A stretch of DNA of 64,000 bases from Cyanophora paradoxa (Eukaryota; Glaucocystophyceae; Cyanophorales; Cyanophoraceae). The notes beneath the pieces are model-generated. The model had not been told where the DNA came from. It worked only from the letters and a program-made list of their open reading frames with translations, and made no database searches. A program made the position numbers and the translations under genes. Numbering within the stretch: the first letter of the stretch is position 1; every line of letters starts with the position of its first letter. Shown one piece after another: positions 1 to 13,749 of this stretch. The DNA is taken from positions 69,501-133,500 of the forward strand of contig QPMI01000666.1 in assembly GCA_004431415.1 (NCBI GenBank), written 5' to 3'.

Positions 1-1539
1 GCCGCTTCCGCCATGGTCCGAATGGCGCTGTGGCGCAGGGCTGCCGCCGCCGTCGCCGTCGGCGTACACGCAGATGCTGATGAATGTGGCGGGCGTGACG
101 GAGCCGACGGCGCGGGGCCCCGCCTCGTGGGGGAACCGGGTGTCTGACGGGCGTGCAGGTGCTGAAGGGTCCGGGGGCGACGAAAGTGCCGGCTCTTGCG
201 AACGGAAAGCACGACATCGAGCGGCACGTCGTCCACCTCCTCGCCCTCGGCGCCCTCACCGTGCCCGCCCCCCGCCAACCCTCCCACCCATCCCCCCCCC
301 CCCCTTCTCCCCCCCCCTCTTCCCCCCTGCCCGCCTCTAACGCCGCGCAGTCGGCGGTGCTGAACAAGATCATGCACAAGCTCACCGGCGCGTCGGACAG
401 CGTGACGACTTTCACCGTGCTGAAGAGCGTTGCCGACTGCTTCGCCCCAGGCCGCTACCGCCTCAAAGCCGACATCGCCGCCACCGCCGTCCGTTGCGAC
501 TGGCCTGACTACACGCGCGCCGCCCGCCCCGCCTACCGCATTGCCCCTCACGCCCCGCAGAGCCGCCGACCGCGAGCGCGCGCGCGCGGTCGTGCGCGAG
601 GCGCGCCTGGCGACGGGGCGCGACCCCGACGCCGAGGTCGCGCCCCCGGCGCAAACCGCCCCGGAGCCGGCTGGCCCCTCCAAGCGCGCCGCCGCCTCCA
701 AGCGCAAGAAGGAGGCCCCCTCTGCGCCGGCCGCCGCGCCCGCCGGCCGCAAGGCCGCCGACGGTGCCGCGGGGGAGCAGCCGGACGCGGCCTCCCCGGG
801 GCCGGAGACCGCGGGGCCGGCCCTCGAGGAAGAGTCTACGCGCGCAGCGGCCGCGCCGGTGGAGGCAGTGCGCAAGGCGAAGCGGGAGAGGCGGAGGAGC
901 GGGGAGGATGCAGCGGGGGAGGATGCGCCGGCGGGGGAGGAGGCGGCGCGGGCGAAGAAGAAGCGGAGAAAGGGCGTCGAGGTGGCTGCTACGCCTGGGG
1001 TCCCCGAGGAGGTCCCCGTGCAGGGGGCGCCCGAGGAGGACGAGGAAATGTGGTCCCTGCCGGCGGGCTACACGCCCCTCGGAGAGGAGGAGCCCGAAGA
1101 GGGGGACGACGCCGGGCCCGAGGGGTACCTGCGGCGGCGGGCCACGTTCGAGGTGCGCCCCGCGCGCCGCCGACGGGGCGCGCGTGACGGGGCGGCAGCG
1201 CCTGTATGCACACTACGAGCGGATCGACGAGCGCCTGACCGCCTGCGCCGGCGTGTTCCAGCGCCTCTTCGCCGAGTACTCCGCCGTCCGCCCGCTCCGC
1301 TCCGCTTCTCCGCGCTTCGCCCCGCCTCGCGCACTGATTTCAAGCAGGCCGAGGAGGGAAGCGCGGGACGGGAAGAGGCGTCGGCGCGGATCGCGCGGCT
1401 GGCGGCGCGGCGGAAGGGGAGCGTGCGGGCGCTGCACGCCCAGTACCTGCTTCTCCACCGCCGCCTCGCCCGCCTCAAGGCCCTTCTCGCGCCCTCGCCC
1501 TCCCCGACCCTGCCCCGGCGCGTCCCGCAGCACAGCTAG
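1..1539 (+). CDS. ELL-like transcription elongation factor, C-terminal part (gene runs in from left edge)
   Basis: The gene enters from the left edge and ends with a stop near 1539, so the true start is not in the window. Several frames carry the coding signal, interrupted by short introns: a stretch with AVLNKIMHKLTGASDSV near 355-420, then a long Ala/Glu/Lys/Arg-rich linker (about 560-1090). The C-terminal piece (1200-1490) resembles the occludin/ELL homology domain: RLYAHYERIDERL, a helical linker, then LHAQYLLLHRRLARLKALL, which fits the closing signature of a helical region followed by Leu-His and a Leu/Lys helix. A probable 3' splice site (ggcggcag) lies just before RLYAHY. ELL-type proteins stimulate RNA polymerase II elongation in the nucleus. 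Family assignment rests on this C-terminal domain only; the linker is low-complexity. Exon limits are approximate. Confidence 0.5.
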
Positions 1540-1781
1540 CCCCTGGCCCCATCTCCGCCTCACCCCGCAGCCCTTCTATAGAGAGATCTACATGTCCCTA
1601 TAATATCGCCACCTACCGTGACCTACGTTTGTGTGTTGCAGGCACGGATGATAGGAACCATTGCGAATCATCGGATTGCTGTCCAGAGAAACGGCGGAAA
1701 ATAGAGGCGGGGGGAGGGGGAAGGGGGAAGGGGGGTGGGGGGAGGGGGATAGGGTGCGTGGCCCGGTGCGTGCGAGGGCGG

Positions 1782-4243
1782 CTAGAGCTCCTTGTCCCGG
1801 AAGTCGGTGAAGTGGTCGAGCATGTCGAAGGACTCGGCGATCTGGTTCTCGGTGAGGGTCGTCAGCGGCTGCCGCTTGATCTCGTCGCCCCGCTTGCGCA
1901 GCAGCAGCAGCATCTTGAGGGACTGCGGGGAGCGGTACGGGTCGAGGAGGCCCTCGATGCGGGAGAACCAGGAGACGAGGGCGCGGAAATTGGAGTCGGA
2001 GGCGTGCATGACGACGCGGTCCAGCAGGCGCTCGCACACGGCGAGGATCTTCACGCGCACCGCCTCGCTCATTGTCTCCGCCCAAGTTCGCTTCAGCACG
2101 TTGATCGTCTCCAGGGTCACCATCTTGTTCAGGCGACACGAATGGAAGAGCCGCTCCATGTCGTAGATGCTCTGCGCCTTGTCCTCCGACGTCAGGTTCT
2201 TCAGCACCTGCCGGCGCGAGGTCCCGCCCCGTCACGCCCCGCCCCGCCCCAGGCCCGCCACCCGGCCGGCGCGCCTGGAAGAGGTCTTGCGTGTGCGTGA
2301 TCCACGAGTGCTCGCTCTGGCTTAGCTCCCGCAGGACCGTCATTCGCGTCGCCTCGAGCTTCTGGTGCTGCGACGGCGTCGAGGGCGGCCCCGCGGGGAG
2401 GGGGGCGGGGGCCGGGGCGGGGCGGACGAGGATCTCCTCGATGTACGCGTCCTCCATGTAGGGCTCCTTGCCCGTGAGGTCCGTCAGCGCCGCCGTCAGC
2501 TCGCTGATCTCCCCTTCGTACACCGGAAAGAACTTGAAGACCTGCGTCGCCTCAGTCGAACCGCGCCGCGCCGCACCGCTCCCCACGCCGGGCGGGCCTG
2601 GCGGGTGTGGAAGGAGATGTAAAAGGATGCCGTGCTCTGCACGCGGCCCCACGTGAACTGATTCACCTCCGAGTACCTGCCGCCCCGTCACGGCCCGCCT
2701 CGCCCCGCCCCGCCCCGACCCGCCGAGCGCGCCGGAGGGAGAGCGTCGCCTCCTCGCCGCCGCGCGCCTCGCCGGCGGCCTTCTGCGCGTGCTGCCGCGC
2801 CTGCTCTTGGTCGATCTGCGCCGGCGTCGCCCACTGCGAGGCGAGGTGCGGCGGCGAGGCGGGGCGCGCCGTCCACGTGACGCGGTCGCCACGAAGCTCA
2901 AGCCGCCCGGGGGCGATGGACGTAAAGATCTCCTGCGGGGGCGTGAGGGTTGCCCGGGGCGGGCGGGGCGGAGCGCGGGCGCGGGCCTCGAGACACTCTT
3001 CCTGCTCGTTGGCATGGTAGATGAGGCGATTGAGGACGGGGTCGACCTGGAGCCAGATCTCTCCGACGACCGCCACGAGAGCGTCCGCCTCCACGCCGCC
3101 CCCGAGGGCCTCCGGGTGGTACCGCGCCGAGAGAGCCACCGCCGGCGACTCGGAACGCTCGGTCACGCCCGCCGCCCCGCCTTCCCGCCCCACCGCCTTC
3201 CCCTCGCCGAGGGAGGAGCCCGAGGCGACGCCGTTCGCCCGCGGGGCTTCGGGGGCGACCTCGGGGGCGGCGTGCAGGGGCCCCGGGAGGTGGAGGAGTG
3301 CATGGGCGAGGGCGGCGTCGAGACGTGCCACGCGGGCCGCCAGCTCCGCGTAAAACTGCGAGCGCTCGTTCTCCTCCGACTCCGCGATCGCCCGCACCTG
3401 GCCCTGCGTCAGCCCTGTACGAGGCCGGCGGCGGGCGGGGGGCAGCGCGCCTCGGTGTAGGCTTGCTTGAGGCGCAGGAGAAGGGGCGGCGGCAGCGGGT
3501 AGGGCCCGAGGCTCTCCTGCGTGAGGGCGAGGAGGCTCTCGACGCGGGCCTGGAGGACAGGGTCCGGCCCCTCCAGGCGGCTAGCCTGCACCGCCTCCAG
3601 CACCAGCCGCGCCGCGCCGATGTACGCGTCCGTCCGTGTCCGCACCTCCCGCAGAAACGGCCCCGCCATCGCTAGCTGCCCCTCCCCGGCCGCCCATGGC
3701 AGCGAGTCGACGTGCTGCCCGCCGCTCAGGGTCCAACCTCGCCGGCACGGCGCGGCGCTACGCGGCGGGACGCACCATGAGCAGCTCCGCGTGGTGTGTG
3801 CCGGCAGCTTCGGCCATCTGCCAGAGGAGCTGCGGCTGGCAGCCCTGCGGCACCATCAGGCACCGCAAAGAGCAAGCGGGCGGCACGCAGCCGCACGAGT
3901 GTGCGCAGAACGTCAAAGGAGGGGAGTCCAAGGAGCACGCGCTCCCACAACTGGTTACGCTCCGGCATGCTGCGCGGCGCAGTCAGCTGCACCGCTGCGC
4001 CGCGCGGAGAGGAAATTCACATGAGCAGGACCGATATGATGCGGAAGCGAGTAATCACGCTCTCGGCGGCTAGAAACTGGGGGTCCTCCTCCATCCGTTC
4101 GGCCACGGTTTGCAGATGCTTCGCAACCTCCGGGCCCGCGGGGCTGCCTCGTAACGCCTGAAAAACCGAGTCATGAGGAGGCACGCACACGGGCGCGGGC
4201 TGCGGCCTGCGGCGACCTCGAGGGCGCCGAGTATGTCCGCCAT
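1782..4243 (-). CDS. unrecognised spliced helical protein
   Basis: I do not recognise the family. A start at 4243 gives MADILGALE; a short intron ending ttttcag then leads to GPEVAKHLQTVAERMEED. Further exons in order: NQLWERVLLGLPSFDVLRTL (near 3930), QPQLLWQMAEAAGTHHAELLM (near 3800, followed by a gtgcgt donor), a helical block MAGPFLREVRTRTDAYIG (3669-3420), RAIAESEENERSQFYAEL (3400), DALVAVVGEIWLQVDPVLNR (3080), RYSEVNQFTWGRVQS (2680), KFFPVYEGEISELTAALTD (2540). The last exon runs 2207-1782 and ends FDMLDHFTDFRDKEL. The product is mostly alpha-helical and Leu-rich, without signal peptide or membrane segment, suggesting a soluble scaffold or adaptor. It is convergent with the ELL-like gene. 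Six or more introns are inferred from frame changes; boundaries are approximate. Confidence 0.6.
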
Positions 4244-4997
4244 GGCGCCTCCTGTCGGTACCGCGCTGCCGCTCTTCTGCTGTTAACGCTGCACTCCAGC
4301 TAACGCACGCCAGAACAGCCGCCGAGACCGCAGCAAAACGAGGCCTGCTATTCTGGGGGGCTCGCTCAATGTGTGCCAAGCCGTAGTTGTAGGTACTACA
4401 GGTGGCTAGTCCTAGGCTGGGGCGTGCGCGTGGCAGGCTCACGAGCTGAAAAACGTTAACAATGCGGCCTCCGGGTACGGCCTCATCTGCGAGCTACTAG
4501 ATCTAGATCTAGCTATAGAGCCCTAGGTCAGCGGCCGGCTCCCGCGTCTGCAGCTGCCCCCGCCCTCAGCGCCCGCCACGATGAATACGCGGATGAAGGC
4601 CCCAGCACTGGAGAAACGCCATGCATATATATGGGCCAGAGGGATTCCCCCGGCGGGCCAACCCCGCCCCCCAAGCTGCGGCGCAGGCCGCGTCGTAGTT
4701 TGGGCAGGACCTGCCTGCGTTGCCCGCAGGCTTGTCGCCCCCGTAGGTGGCACAGACCCAGCTAAGCTCTTTGCGATGTCCGCAGCTAGCATGCCTGTGT
4801 TATCAATGCGCTATAGAGCCCCCCCGCCACCGCCGCGCCCCCGCCGCCTCCGCCGATAGCAGCCCGGCGCCGGGCCGGCGGCAGGAACCAAGCTGAAGCT
4901 TAAGCAGAAGAATGCGCATGCATTCGCATATATGTGGTACCGATGTCGATCATCGGATGTACTATTTTGCGAGCCGGAGGCCTCCGATGGAAGCCGA
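4244..4997. other. intergenic, no gene seen
   Basis: Lies between the start of the unrecognised minus-strand gene and the stop of the FHA gene. It contains short palindromic TCTAGATCTAGATCTAG text near 4498-4515 and no convincing coding frame. Confidence 0.5.
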
Positions 4998-7370
4998 CTA
5001 CGAGGGAGGAGGTGGGGGCTGGCCATGGGCGGGCGTCTGCGCGGCGTACCACTGTGAGTACTGCGCGTAGGCAGCGGCGTACTGCGCATAGGCTCCCGCG
5101 GCGGCCGCTGCCGCCGCCCCCGCCCCTGCCGCCGGCGCCTGGCTCGACGAGGCCGATGTCGGCGAGGGCGAAGGCCCAAGCGGCGGGGAGCTGGAGGGCA
5201 GCGGAGGCGGCGGCGGGGGCGGTGGGGGCGGGGGCGAGGCGCCGGGGGGCGGGGGTGAGGCGCCGGGGGGCGGGGAGCTCGAGGGGGCGCCCCCATCCTT
5301 GAGACCGTAGAGGGAGAGGAGGAAGTCTGCGAGGGCATGAGCGGGGCGAGGTGGTATAGAACGGGGTGGGGCGGGCCCTCGGTGGCGGAGCGGATGCGGG
5401 CGGCGTCATTCTTCTGCTCCTCCTTGCGGGCGAGGATCTTCTTCAGGGAGCCCGAGCTCGACTGCTTCAGCCGCCTTAGCGCCTCGTCCGCCGCCGTCCG
5501 GCTCTTCTTCTCTCGCCGCCGCGCCCCGCGCTCCTCCTCCGCCTTCTGCTGCCTGCGCCCCGCCTCACGGTCCGCCCCGCTGCAACGTACACACGCCGCG
5601 ACGACGCACGCGATGACCCTCCCGAGCACTGCGCGGCGCGGCGTCGGCGGGGGCCGCGGGGCGGGCTGGGGCCGCTGGGCGGGGCGGGGCGGGGCGGGCG
5701 GGGGCACCGTCGGTGTTGGGGACAAGGCGCTGGCCCCCGCGGATGGCGGCCTGCGGGGAGGTGAGCGGGCCGGAGCGGGGCGGGGCGGGACGGCGCTGGC
5801 CAGCTCCTCCCGGGAGAGCTCCTCGACAGCGCGACCGAACTGCCTGGGGACTCCCACCTGCTCCGGCCGCAGGTCTGCGCCCCGTCAGCGTTGGGCCCCG
5901 GCACACCACGCTCCAGGTGGCACGCACGAACAGTGCGGTGAGGGATGGCGGCGCGCTCGGCGCGGGAGAGCTTGGGCTTCTTCTGCGGGGGCGTAAGGGG
6001 CGGGTGGAAAAAAAGCAGGCGGGGTGGGGGCGCCTTGGCGGGTTTGGGCTCGTCAACGAGGACCGGTCGCCCGACGCGGAAGGCGACCCTCAGCTCTGTG
6101 CCCCCAAACCGCAATACGTCCCCGAATTTGACGGGGCGGCCTTCCGTCGACGCCTGGCCCCGCTTCAGGCCCCCGCGAGGCCGGCTGGGTGGGGCGTGGG
6201 AACGGGCCTTGCGCTCCTCTGTGAGGCGCTCGCCGTTGAGAAAGGTGCCGTTGAGGGAGCCGAGGTCGCGAAGCTCGTAGCGGGGCCCCGCCTGCACAAT
6301 CCGTGCGTGCTGCGACGAGATGTCTGGGTCCGGCAGGTGCAGCTGCCACCCGTCAGCTCGCCCCGCTCGCCCCCGCTCCTCCCGCTCGCCCCGGCTCCTC
6401 CCGGCTGCCCCGACCATCGCACCTCTCGCACATGCTTGTGGTGCGCCGCCACCAGCCCCGACCGCTTTATCGTCACACCCTCCGGGGGCACCTCGAATCG
6501 CTCCCCCTGCATCACCCTCAGCCCCGCGCAAACGTGCCATTATACCCATTCGCACCTCGTGCCGTCCTTTGACTGCTCGAGGCAGGGGTCTCAGCGCGGC
6601 GCCGCGGAGCGCAGGGCGGGTCGGCGCACTGGCGTAGAGGCAGAGGATCAGGGACTTGCCCTCGCTGACAGCATAACTCCCGTCGGCATCCCGCGGCAGG
6701 TCGTCCGTGAGCGCCGCCACTTCCGCATGGAACAGCTTCAGCTTCCGCTCCTTTTCCGCCTCCCTGCGCCCCCGGCCACAGTCGGGCCGTCATTCGGGAA
6801 GCCTCCCGCGGGGGCCCCGAGGCAAAGCTGTGCACACGAATCGGAGCTAGAGCTCGATGACGATGACAGCGACCTTTGCCGCCGCCGCCGCCGCTCCCAG
6901 TAATCCTGCCGAACGCGTGGTCGCTCGTCGGCAAAACGCAAGAGCTGCGGGCAGCAGCGGGCAGGCACGCACCTCCTCATCCTCGGAGCTGTAGGCATCG
7001 TGGAAGCCGTCGTGTTCCCATCTGCAGGCGCGTACGGATGAGCACTGTGTAGCTTGACGGCTCGCACTGGATGAACGTACCGGCGCTTCGCATCAATCTC
7101 TTTCGCGCGCCGCCGCCGACGGGCTGCTTCCTTCCTTCTTTCCGCAGAGCTAGAACATGAGCTCGAACGGGAGCGACTCCTGGAGCGGCTGCGCCTTCTT
7201 GACCGACTCCGGTTCCTGGACCGCGCTCGGCGCTCTTGTGCGCCCGGAGATCGCGACTTCGAGCGGCCTTTCCGCAGGCGCCGCGGCGATGGAGAGCGTG
7301 CGCCGGGCCTGCGAGGCGGCGAAGCAGAATGCTCGCGCTGACGAATCCGCACAGGACTGCGGTCCGCCAT
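4998..7370 (-). CDS. RS-rich FHA-domain protein, probable splicing or RNA-processing factor
   Basis: Start ATG at 7370 (MADRSPVRIRQREH). Residues 1-90 are an Arg/Ser dipeptide region like those of splicing factors. A charged helix follows (EAEKERKLKLFHAEV, near 6740), then an FHA domain built from several exons. FHA landmarks are QGERFEVPPEGVTI (near 6500), LPDPDISSQHARI with the Ser and His of the phosphopeptide-binding face, LRDLGSLNGTFLNGERL (near 6240), and PVKFGDVLRFGGTELRV (near 6100). Next come a Lys/Glu helix (SLKKILARKEEQKND, near 5440), a Pro-rich stretch and a C-terminal YAQY repeat region ending at a TAG at 4998. FHA domains read phosphothreonine; RS plus FHA recalls the SNIP1/DAWDLE type, although here FHA is central. 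It diverges from enolase across about 290 bp. Exon borders are partly inferred. Confidence 0.7.
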
Positions 7371-7660
7371 CGAGAAGGCGCTTTGTGATGAGTCCTCTGC
7401 TGCCGTTCGCTGTGAACGCTTTGTGAGCGACGAGCCTTGTCTCAACGCTCCGACCGATGAGCCCTGTCTGAACGATGACTGCCGCCGAAGCGCGCGCTAA
7501 ACCTGGCTTTAATGCGGTGCGCTGCTGTCTGTATGTGCAGCAAGAGCTCTTGGAGTATGCTGGAGCAACAGGAGCGACGGCCCCCCCGCCCGGCGCCCCG
7601 ATGAACTGGGGTAGAGGTGTCTTCGTTCGCGACCCCGTTCGCTCGTCTCGAGAATCCGCA
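7371..7660. promoter_or_regulatory. shared upstream region of FHA gene and enolase
   Basis: The two genes start back to back 290 bp apart, so their promoters must lie in or overlap this interval. I see no clear TATA box. Confidence 0.5.
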
Positions 7661-9689
<2,029 letters not shown>

Positions 9690-10379
9690 TCCTCCTAGCT
9701 AGTTTCAGCTTCGCTTCTTTCAACACCTTTTTTAGCTGTCGCAAACCGCAAACCGCAAAACTGTGCTTCGAATTTAGCTTCCGGTTTTGAACTTCCGCTT
9801 CCGCGTTTCATTCGGGTGTAGGGAAAAACACCAGAACTGACTTAGATACAAGTCGGGTTACAAGTGTGGGATGTACACTGCAGTCGTTGCAGCAGCGGGC
9901 CCAGCTGCAGCCCACTATCGAGCTGGCCGCGGCTGGGCCTGCATGGCCCTGCGGCCCTTTAACGCTGGTTGGACGCTTCCGGGGTTAACGTTAACGCACC
10001 ACAACAGTAAATGAAACTCAATTGTGCAATTGCATTTCAAGTTTGCATTTGTGCTTTTGCATTTAATTTGCAATTGATAGCTATAGTGACACGTGACATT
10101 TGTTAGCAGCTAACTAGCAGCACATATGCATCTGTCATCTACGTATATATATACGTATACGTATACGTATACGCCAAGCGACAATGAGTACCCTGCTGTC
10201 GAAATCGAAACCGAGATCGATTTTGCACTATCGGTTGAGTGCAGCCCTTGCAATTACCTTCTCCCGCCAAAGGCTCGGCTGTTCAGCCACGGGACCTTAA
10301 GAAGGAGCAGCGTGACTACAAGGTTTTGAGAACAGCAATGAGCAGATCTATGTACAGTACACTAATTGGAGCTGGGTCT
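9690..10379. other. intergenic with dispersed repeat and TACG microsatellite
   Basis: Downstream of enolase. Holds one divergent copy of the dispersed repeat (about 9850-9962), A/T-rich text at 10000-10100 and a (CGTATA) microsatellite at 10139-10172. No gene seen. Confidence 0.5.
9850..9962 (+). repeat. dispersed repeat family A, divergent copy
   Basis: Shares ACAAGTGTGGGATGTACACTGC, then GGGCCCAGC..., GAGCTGGCC and a CCTGC.TGGCCC tail with the copies at 14.3, 18.8 and 36.9 kb, but with more substitutions. Confidence 0.6.
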
Positions 10380-11566
10380 CTATGTTTCCGTTTCGAAATT
10401 TGCACCCTCCTGTGTTGTTTCCCACCCTGGAACACGGTTCCAAACCGCTTCTCCTCTGGATTTGATGGTTTCCTCGTAAAAATTCTGCCCAATAGTATAT
10501 GCCTGGTTCCAAAGGCCGCCGATAGAGAATGCCCGATATCTTGTGAACGAGTTCCCTGCCAGAAAGAACGTGTCACGTGGCTGCTCGAAAAAATCCAACT
10601 CGTGATCGCACCATACGAAGTCAAGTACTTCCCGGCTTTGTCAGTGCCCTTCCACGCAAGGTATATCTAAAAACAACAAGTTTAGAAGAGTGTGATGAAG
10701 GTTGGGAGAGGCTGAGGACCTTGGGATCACACTTCTCCAATACACCAGTTGTTCCGCACTGCGATGCCGGGACACCGCAGTTGCCACCTGAGCCGTCTGC
10801 TGATTTTACACAGTTGTCGATGGCGCATGTGTCACAGCTGTCATCCCAGTTAATGTTGACGACACGTCCATTCTCAAGCTCAACAATCGCTGTCCAAAAC
10901 TGGACCTGCATCACGGAAGCGACGTCATCAGAAACATATTGAGAGCAGATGATACGAAACTTACTCACTCGAACGTTGGACGACGATGCATACACTCGAG
11001 GCTGGGACCTGAAACCAAGCACCTCGATTTGGATGGAAGAACCAACTCTGAGCCCTGCAGCAACTGCGACGAAGGGCGATCTATCATCGGAGAGCCTGCG
11101 AGTCGGGAACCAAATTTCGTGCACCTCCAGTGATCTCCAGGTTGGCAAACACGTCTGCTTTTACGCAGAAGACGGCTTGGACGTACGAGACTTTCGGCTG
11201 GTAACCAGTGCAGGTGCAATCTGCAGTGAATGTTTCATTGTTGCCGGTAGGGCACGTGAAGTTCACGCAGGTGTAGATAGACGAGTTCGCCTTCCGAATG
11301 CTGAGGTCACTGATGGGGATGAGGACGCGAGCGTAGGCCTCGTCGAACCGCGAAAGCGCGGGGCAGATAGCAGTCTTTCCTGTGGCCGCCAGACCGTTGA
11401 CATCGAAGTACGTCATGTTGCTCCCGCCGGGATAGCGGCAAGCGTTCGTGCACTTTACGCGCGTGAGAGTCTGTGCATTCGCTCCGCAGGCCAAGCCGGC
11501 TAGCAACAGGAAGAAAGACAGGGCCCGTGCACTTGGCGTCCAACAGGACCCCCTGCGCGCGGCCAT
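10380..11566 (-). CDS. secreted Cys-rich protein of unknown function
   Basis: ATG at 11566 opens a clear signal peptide (Arg-rich start, then ALSFFLLLAGLACGANA with a probable cleavage before QTL). The mature part has paired cysteines (TRVKCTNACRYPG, YTCVNFTCPTGN, DCTCTGYQP) and potential N-glycosylation sites (NMTY, NSSI, NFT, NET). After an intron near 11090 the chain continues with FVAVAAGLRVGSSIQIEVLGFR and a Cys cluster CDTCAIDNC...GNCGVPASQCG (10760-10840). A last block with FFLAGNSFTRYRAFSIGGLW ends at 10380; it lies in another frame, so one more intron or a frameshift near 10640 is needed. The product is probably extracellular or cell-surface. No known domain recognised. Confidence 0.65.
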
Positions 11567-12463
11567 GAGAAGACGCGGCTCGGAAAGCAGCTCGGAAGGT
11601 AGCTCACATGACCGGTCGCGGAGCTCGTGCGCCCGCGCCGAGCAGCGTTCACGGTTTGTGAGCGCAGAACGCTGTGCACAACGAGGCGAGTTGCGCCCGA
11701 GGTCACTGCAGGCCCGTACCCGAGCGCTCTGCTGAGCCCGAGCAAGAGCGTCGCTGCTGCGTGCCGCCTGAATTCGTGCCGAGGCGACGCTGTAAAGCTT
11801 CCAGATCTGCCTGTGGGATGCTCACAAGACGACGTCTACGGTCTACGTTCAACGTTTGCAGTTCAAGACCGCTTGTTTTTCGGCGCAGCCGATTCTGAGT
11901 CGTTGATCATGACGGAAATCCGCCGCGCGGCGTGGCCGGATCCTAGGCCTAGGCCTATAGCTATATAGCTAGTCCGATATATATATAGCTACTCGGAAGC
12001 CCGGAAGTTAAGATCATGATCAGTGCGATGCTGATTGACTCGAACATCATGGCATGTACGTACGCGTATACGTATATATACGTATACGCGTATACCGTAG
12101 TACGTATACGTACACATGCATATGTGGCCATGCATATGGCCATGAACGTCGACACGTAATATAACTAGCTATAGTAACGCAAAAAGACGCCCAACCTTAA
12201 GCCGTCCTACTCGTAATCGCAATCAAAGACGTCGACGTCCTACCTAGCTTCGCCGACCCCTGGGAAAGTCTGGATCCCTTTCCTTTTCCTGCGACTGACG
12301 CACTCGGAAGGGTCCCATAATAAAATCGGGGATTTCTGGGTTGGTTAAGACTTCAAGTATTTTTGCTGCAGATTAATTGTTCGATGGTGGATTTATGAAA
12401 TACAGCGGAGGGGGCAACGTTTCCAGAAAGAAGGGGCAGTTTACAGTAAAGGAGAGACCATGA
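11567..12463. other. intergenic with palindromic ACGTAT tracts
   Basis: Contains TATATAGCTA-type AT palindromes near 11955-11990 and an ACGTATACG microsatellite at about 12057-12115 that can fold on itself. No coding frame supported. Confidence 0.5.
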
Positions 12464-13749
12464 TCAGTTGTTGGCGTCCGTGTCCCTGGACATTGACCTG
12501 CTCGCACGCTCTCTCCGCTGCCGACGAGCAGCTCGCGCCTGCTCCCTGCGCTCCACGGCCTCAACCTCTTCAATGGCAAACTGCTTCACCAGCACAGAGG
12601 AGATCCATGCGAAAACGGCAGCGTTGAAGGCCGTGTGAGCCCCAATCGACACTGCGAGGCTCTGTCCTTGTGTGTCGTATAGGACGGAGAGATATGCGGA
12701 GATGCCCATGCTGAGAAGTGCTCCTGGAAGTGTTCCCATATACTCCAGGGCGGCAACAACGATAGCAGTCCCGCCAACTCCCTGCAACATGCGAGGCGTT
12801 TGAAGGCCGTCGAAACTGAAGAAAGAACAGACGCACCCCCACCCAAGAGAGGTCCTGAGAGAAGCTGTTTTGCAGGAACCCACGATAAAGAATCTCCTCG
12901 CCAACGCCAAACACAAGCCCAAGTGCAGCACAGTAAAGATAGCCGAGCACGCTGAGATTGGAATACTGTCAGCGAGGACAAAGCTTGAGAATACAACAAA
13001 AAAAGCGCGCACTCCATCCGATCGGGGGCAAACATCGCCCACCGGCTCCGGCACGCACGCACGAAGCCAGCCAGCGGGCCGTTCTCGCCAGACTTTGCAA
13101 GCGCGAGGACGAGGCCCATAAGCGGGAGGGCGCCAACCACGCCCTTGCCGAAGTCCGCAGAGTTCATCAGGACAGTCTGAACGAAGGCGAGCGGAAGGTC
13201 CGCCATCCGCTCCAGAGGCGCCACACGAAGCACAGAGTCCCAGTCGACTTTCCCGGGCGTTGCAGCCTGCATCAGAAGCGAAGCACCGCGCATTAGCGCC
13301 GGCCAGCTAGCCAGGCCGCACCGCCGCACCTTTGATACACTGATGGCAAGCTTGTCAACAAGAACCCAAGCAAACGGCATGGCAAAGAGCTGCATCGCCC
13401 GCCCGCCAATATCTTGCTGACCGAACTGCGAGGTATCGATATCGGCCGCGCGCCGCTGCGGCCGCAGATCGTCGTCGTCCTCGACAATATCGAGGTTCAG
13501 TTCGCTAGCGATCGGCTGCGGCGAAGAGCAAGGCACAAAAGAAAAGGCCTTGCTACAATCGAACTGCCGCCGGCAGCGCGCAAGCCCTGCGGACGAGCTG
13601 CAGCCGAAGAACGTGCGTGCCGTGCTGACCGCGACGCGCGCGGTCTCCGTGGCCGCTGGGAGGCGACACATGCATTTTGCCGTGGCACACGCATGCCGGG
13701 CAGCAGCCGACGTTGAAGGGAGGGACGGCGCGGGGGCCACGAAAGCCAT
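12464..13749 (-). CDS. CPBP-family intramembrane metalloprotease (CAAX protease/bacteriocin-processing type), plastid-targeted
   Basis: ATG at 13749 gives MAFVAPAPSLPSTSAAARHACAT, a plastid transit-type leader with Phe at residue 3. The membrane part includes ADFGKGVVGALPLMGLVLAL (near 13130). The CPBP signature follows: GEEILYRGFLQNSF (12890-12850), the EExxxR motif that holds the catalytic glutamate pair, then later SIGAHTAFNAAVFAW (near 12620), the HxxxN motif. An intron with gtgggggtgcgtctg... and ttcttcag separates QNSFSQDLSW from LQGVGGTAIVV (about 12840 to 12784). The C terminus is a Glu/Arg-rich tail ending near 12464. Plant and cyanobacterial relatives sit in thylakoid or envelope membranes. 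Another intron near 13010 is inferred from a frame change. Confidence 0.8.

Noticed and set aside
1588-3015. 475-residue minus frame across the second gene
   Set aside because: Passes through introns and mixes frames; the real exons are in several frames.
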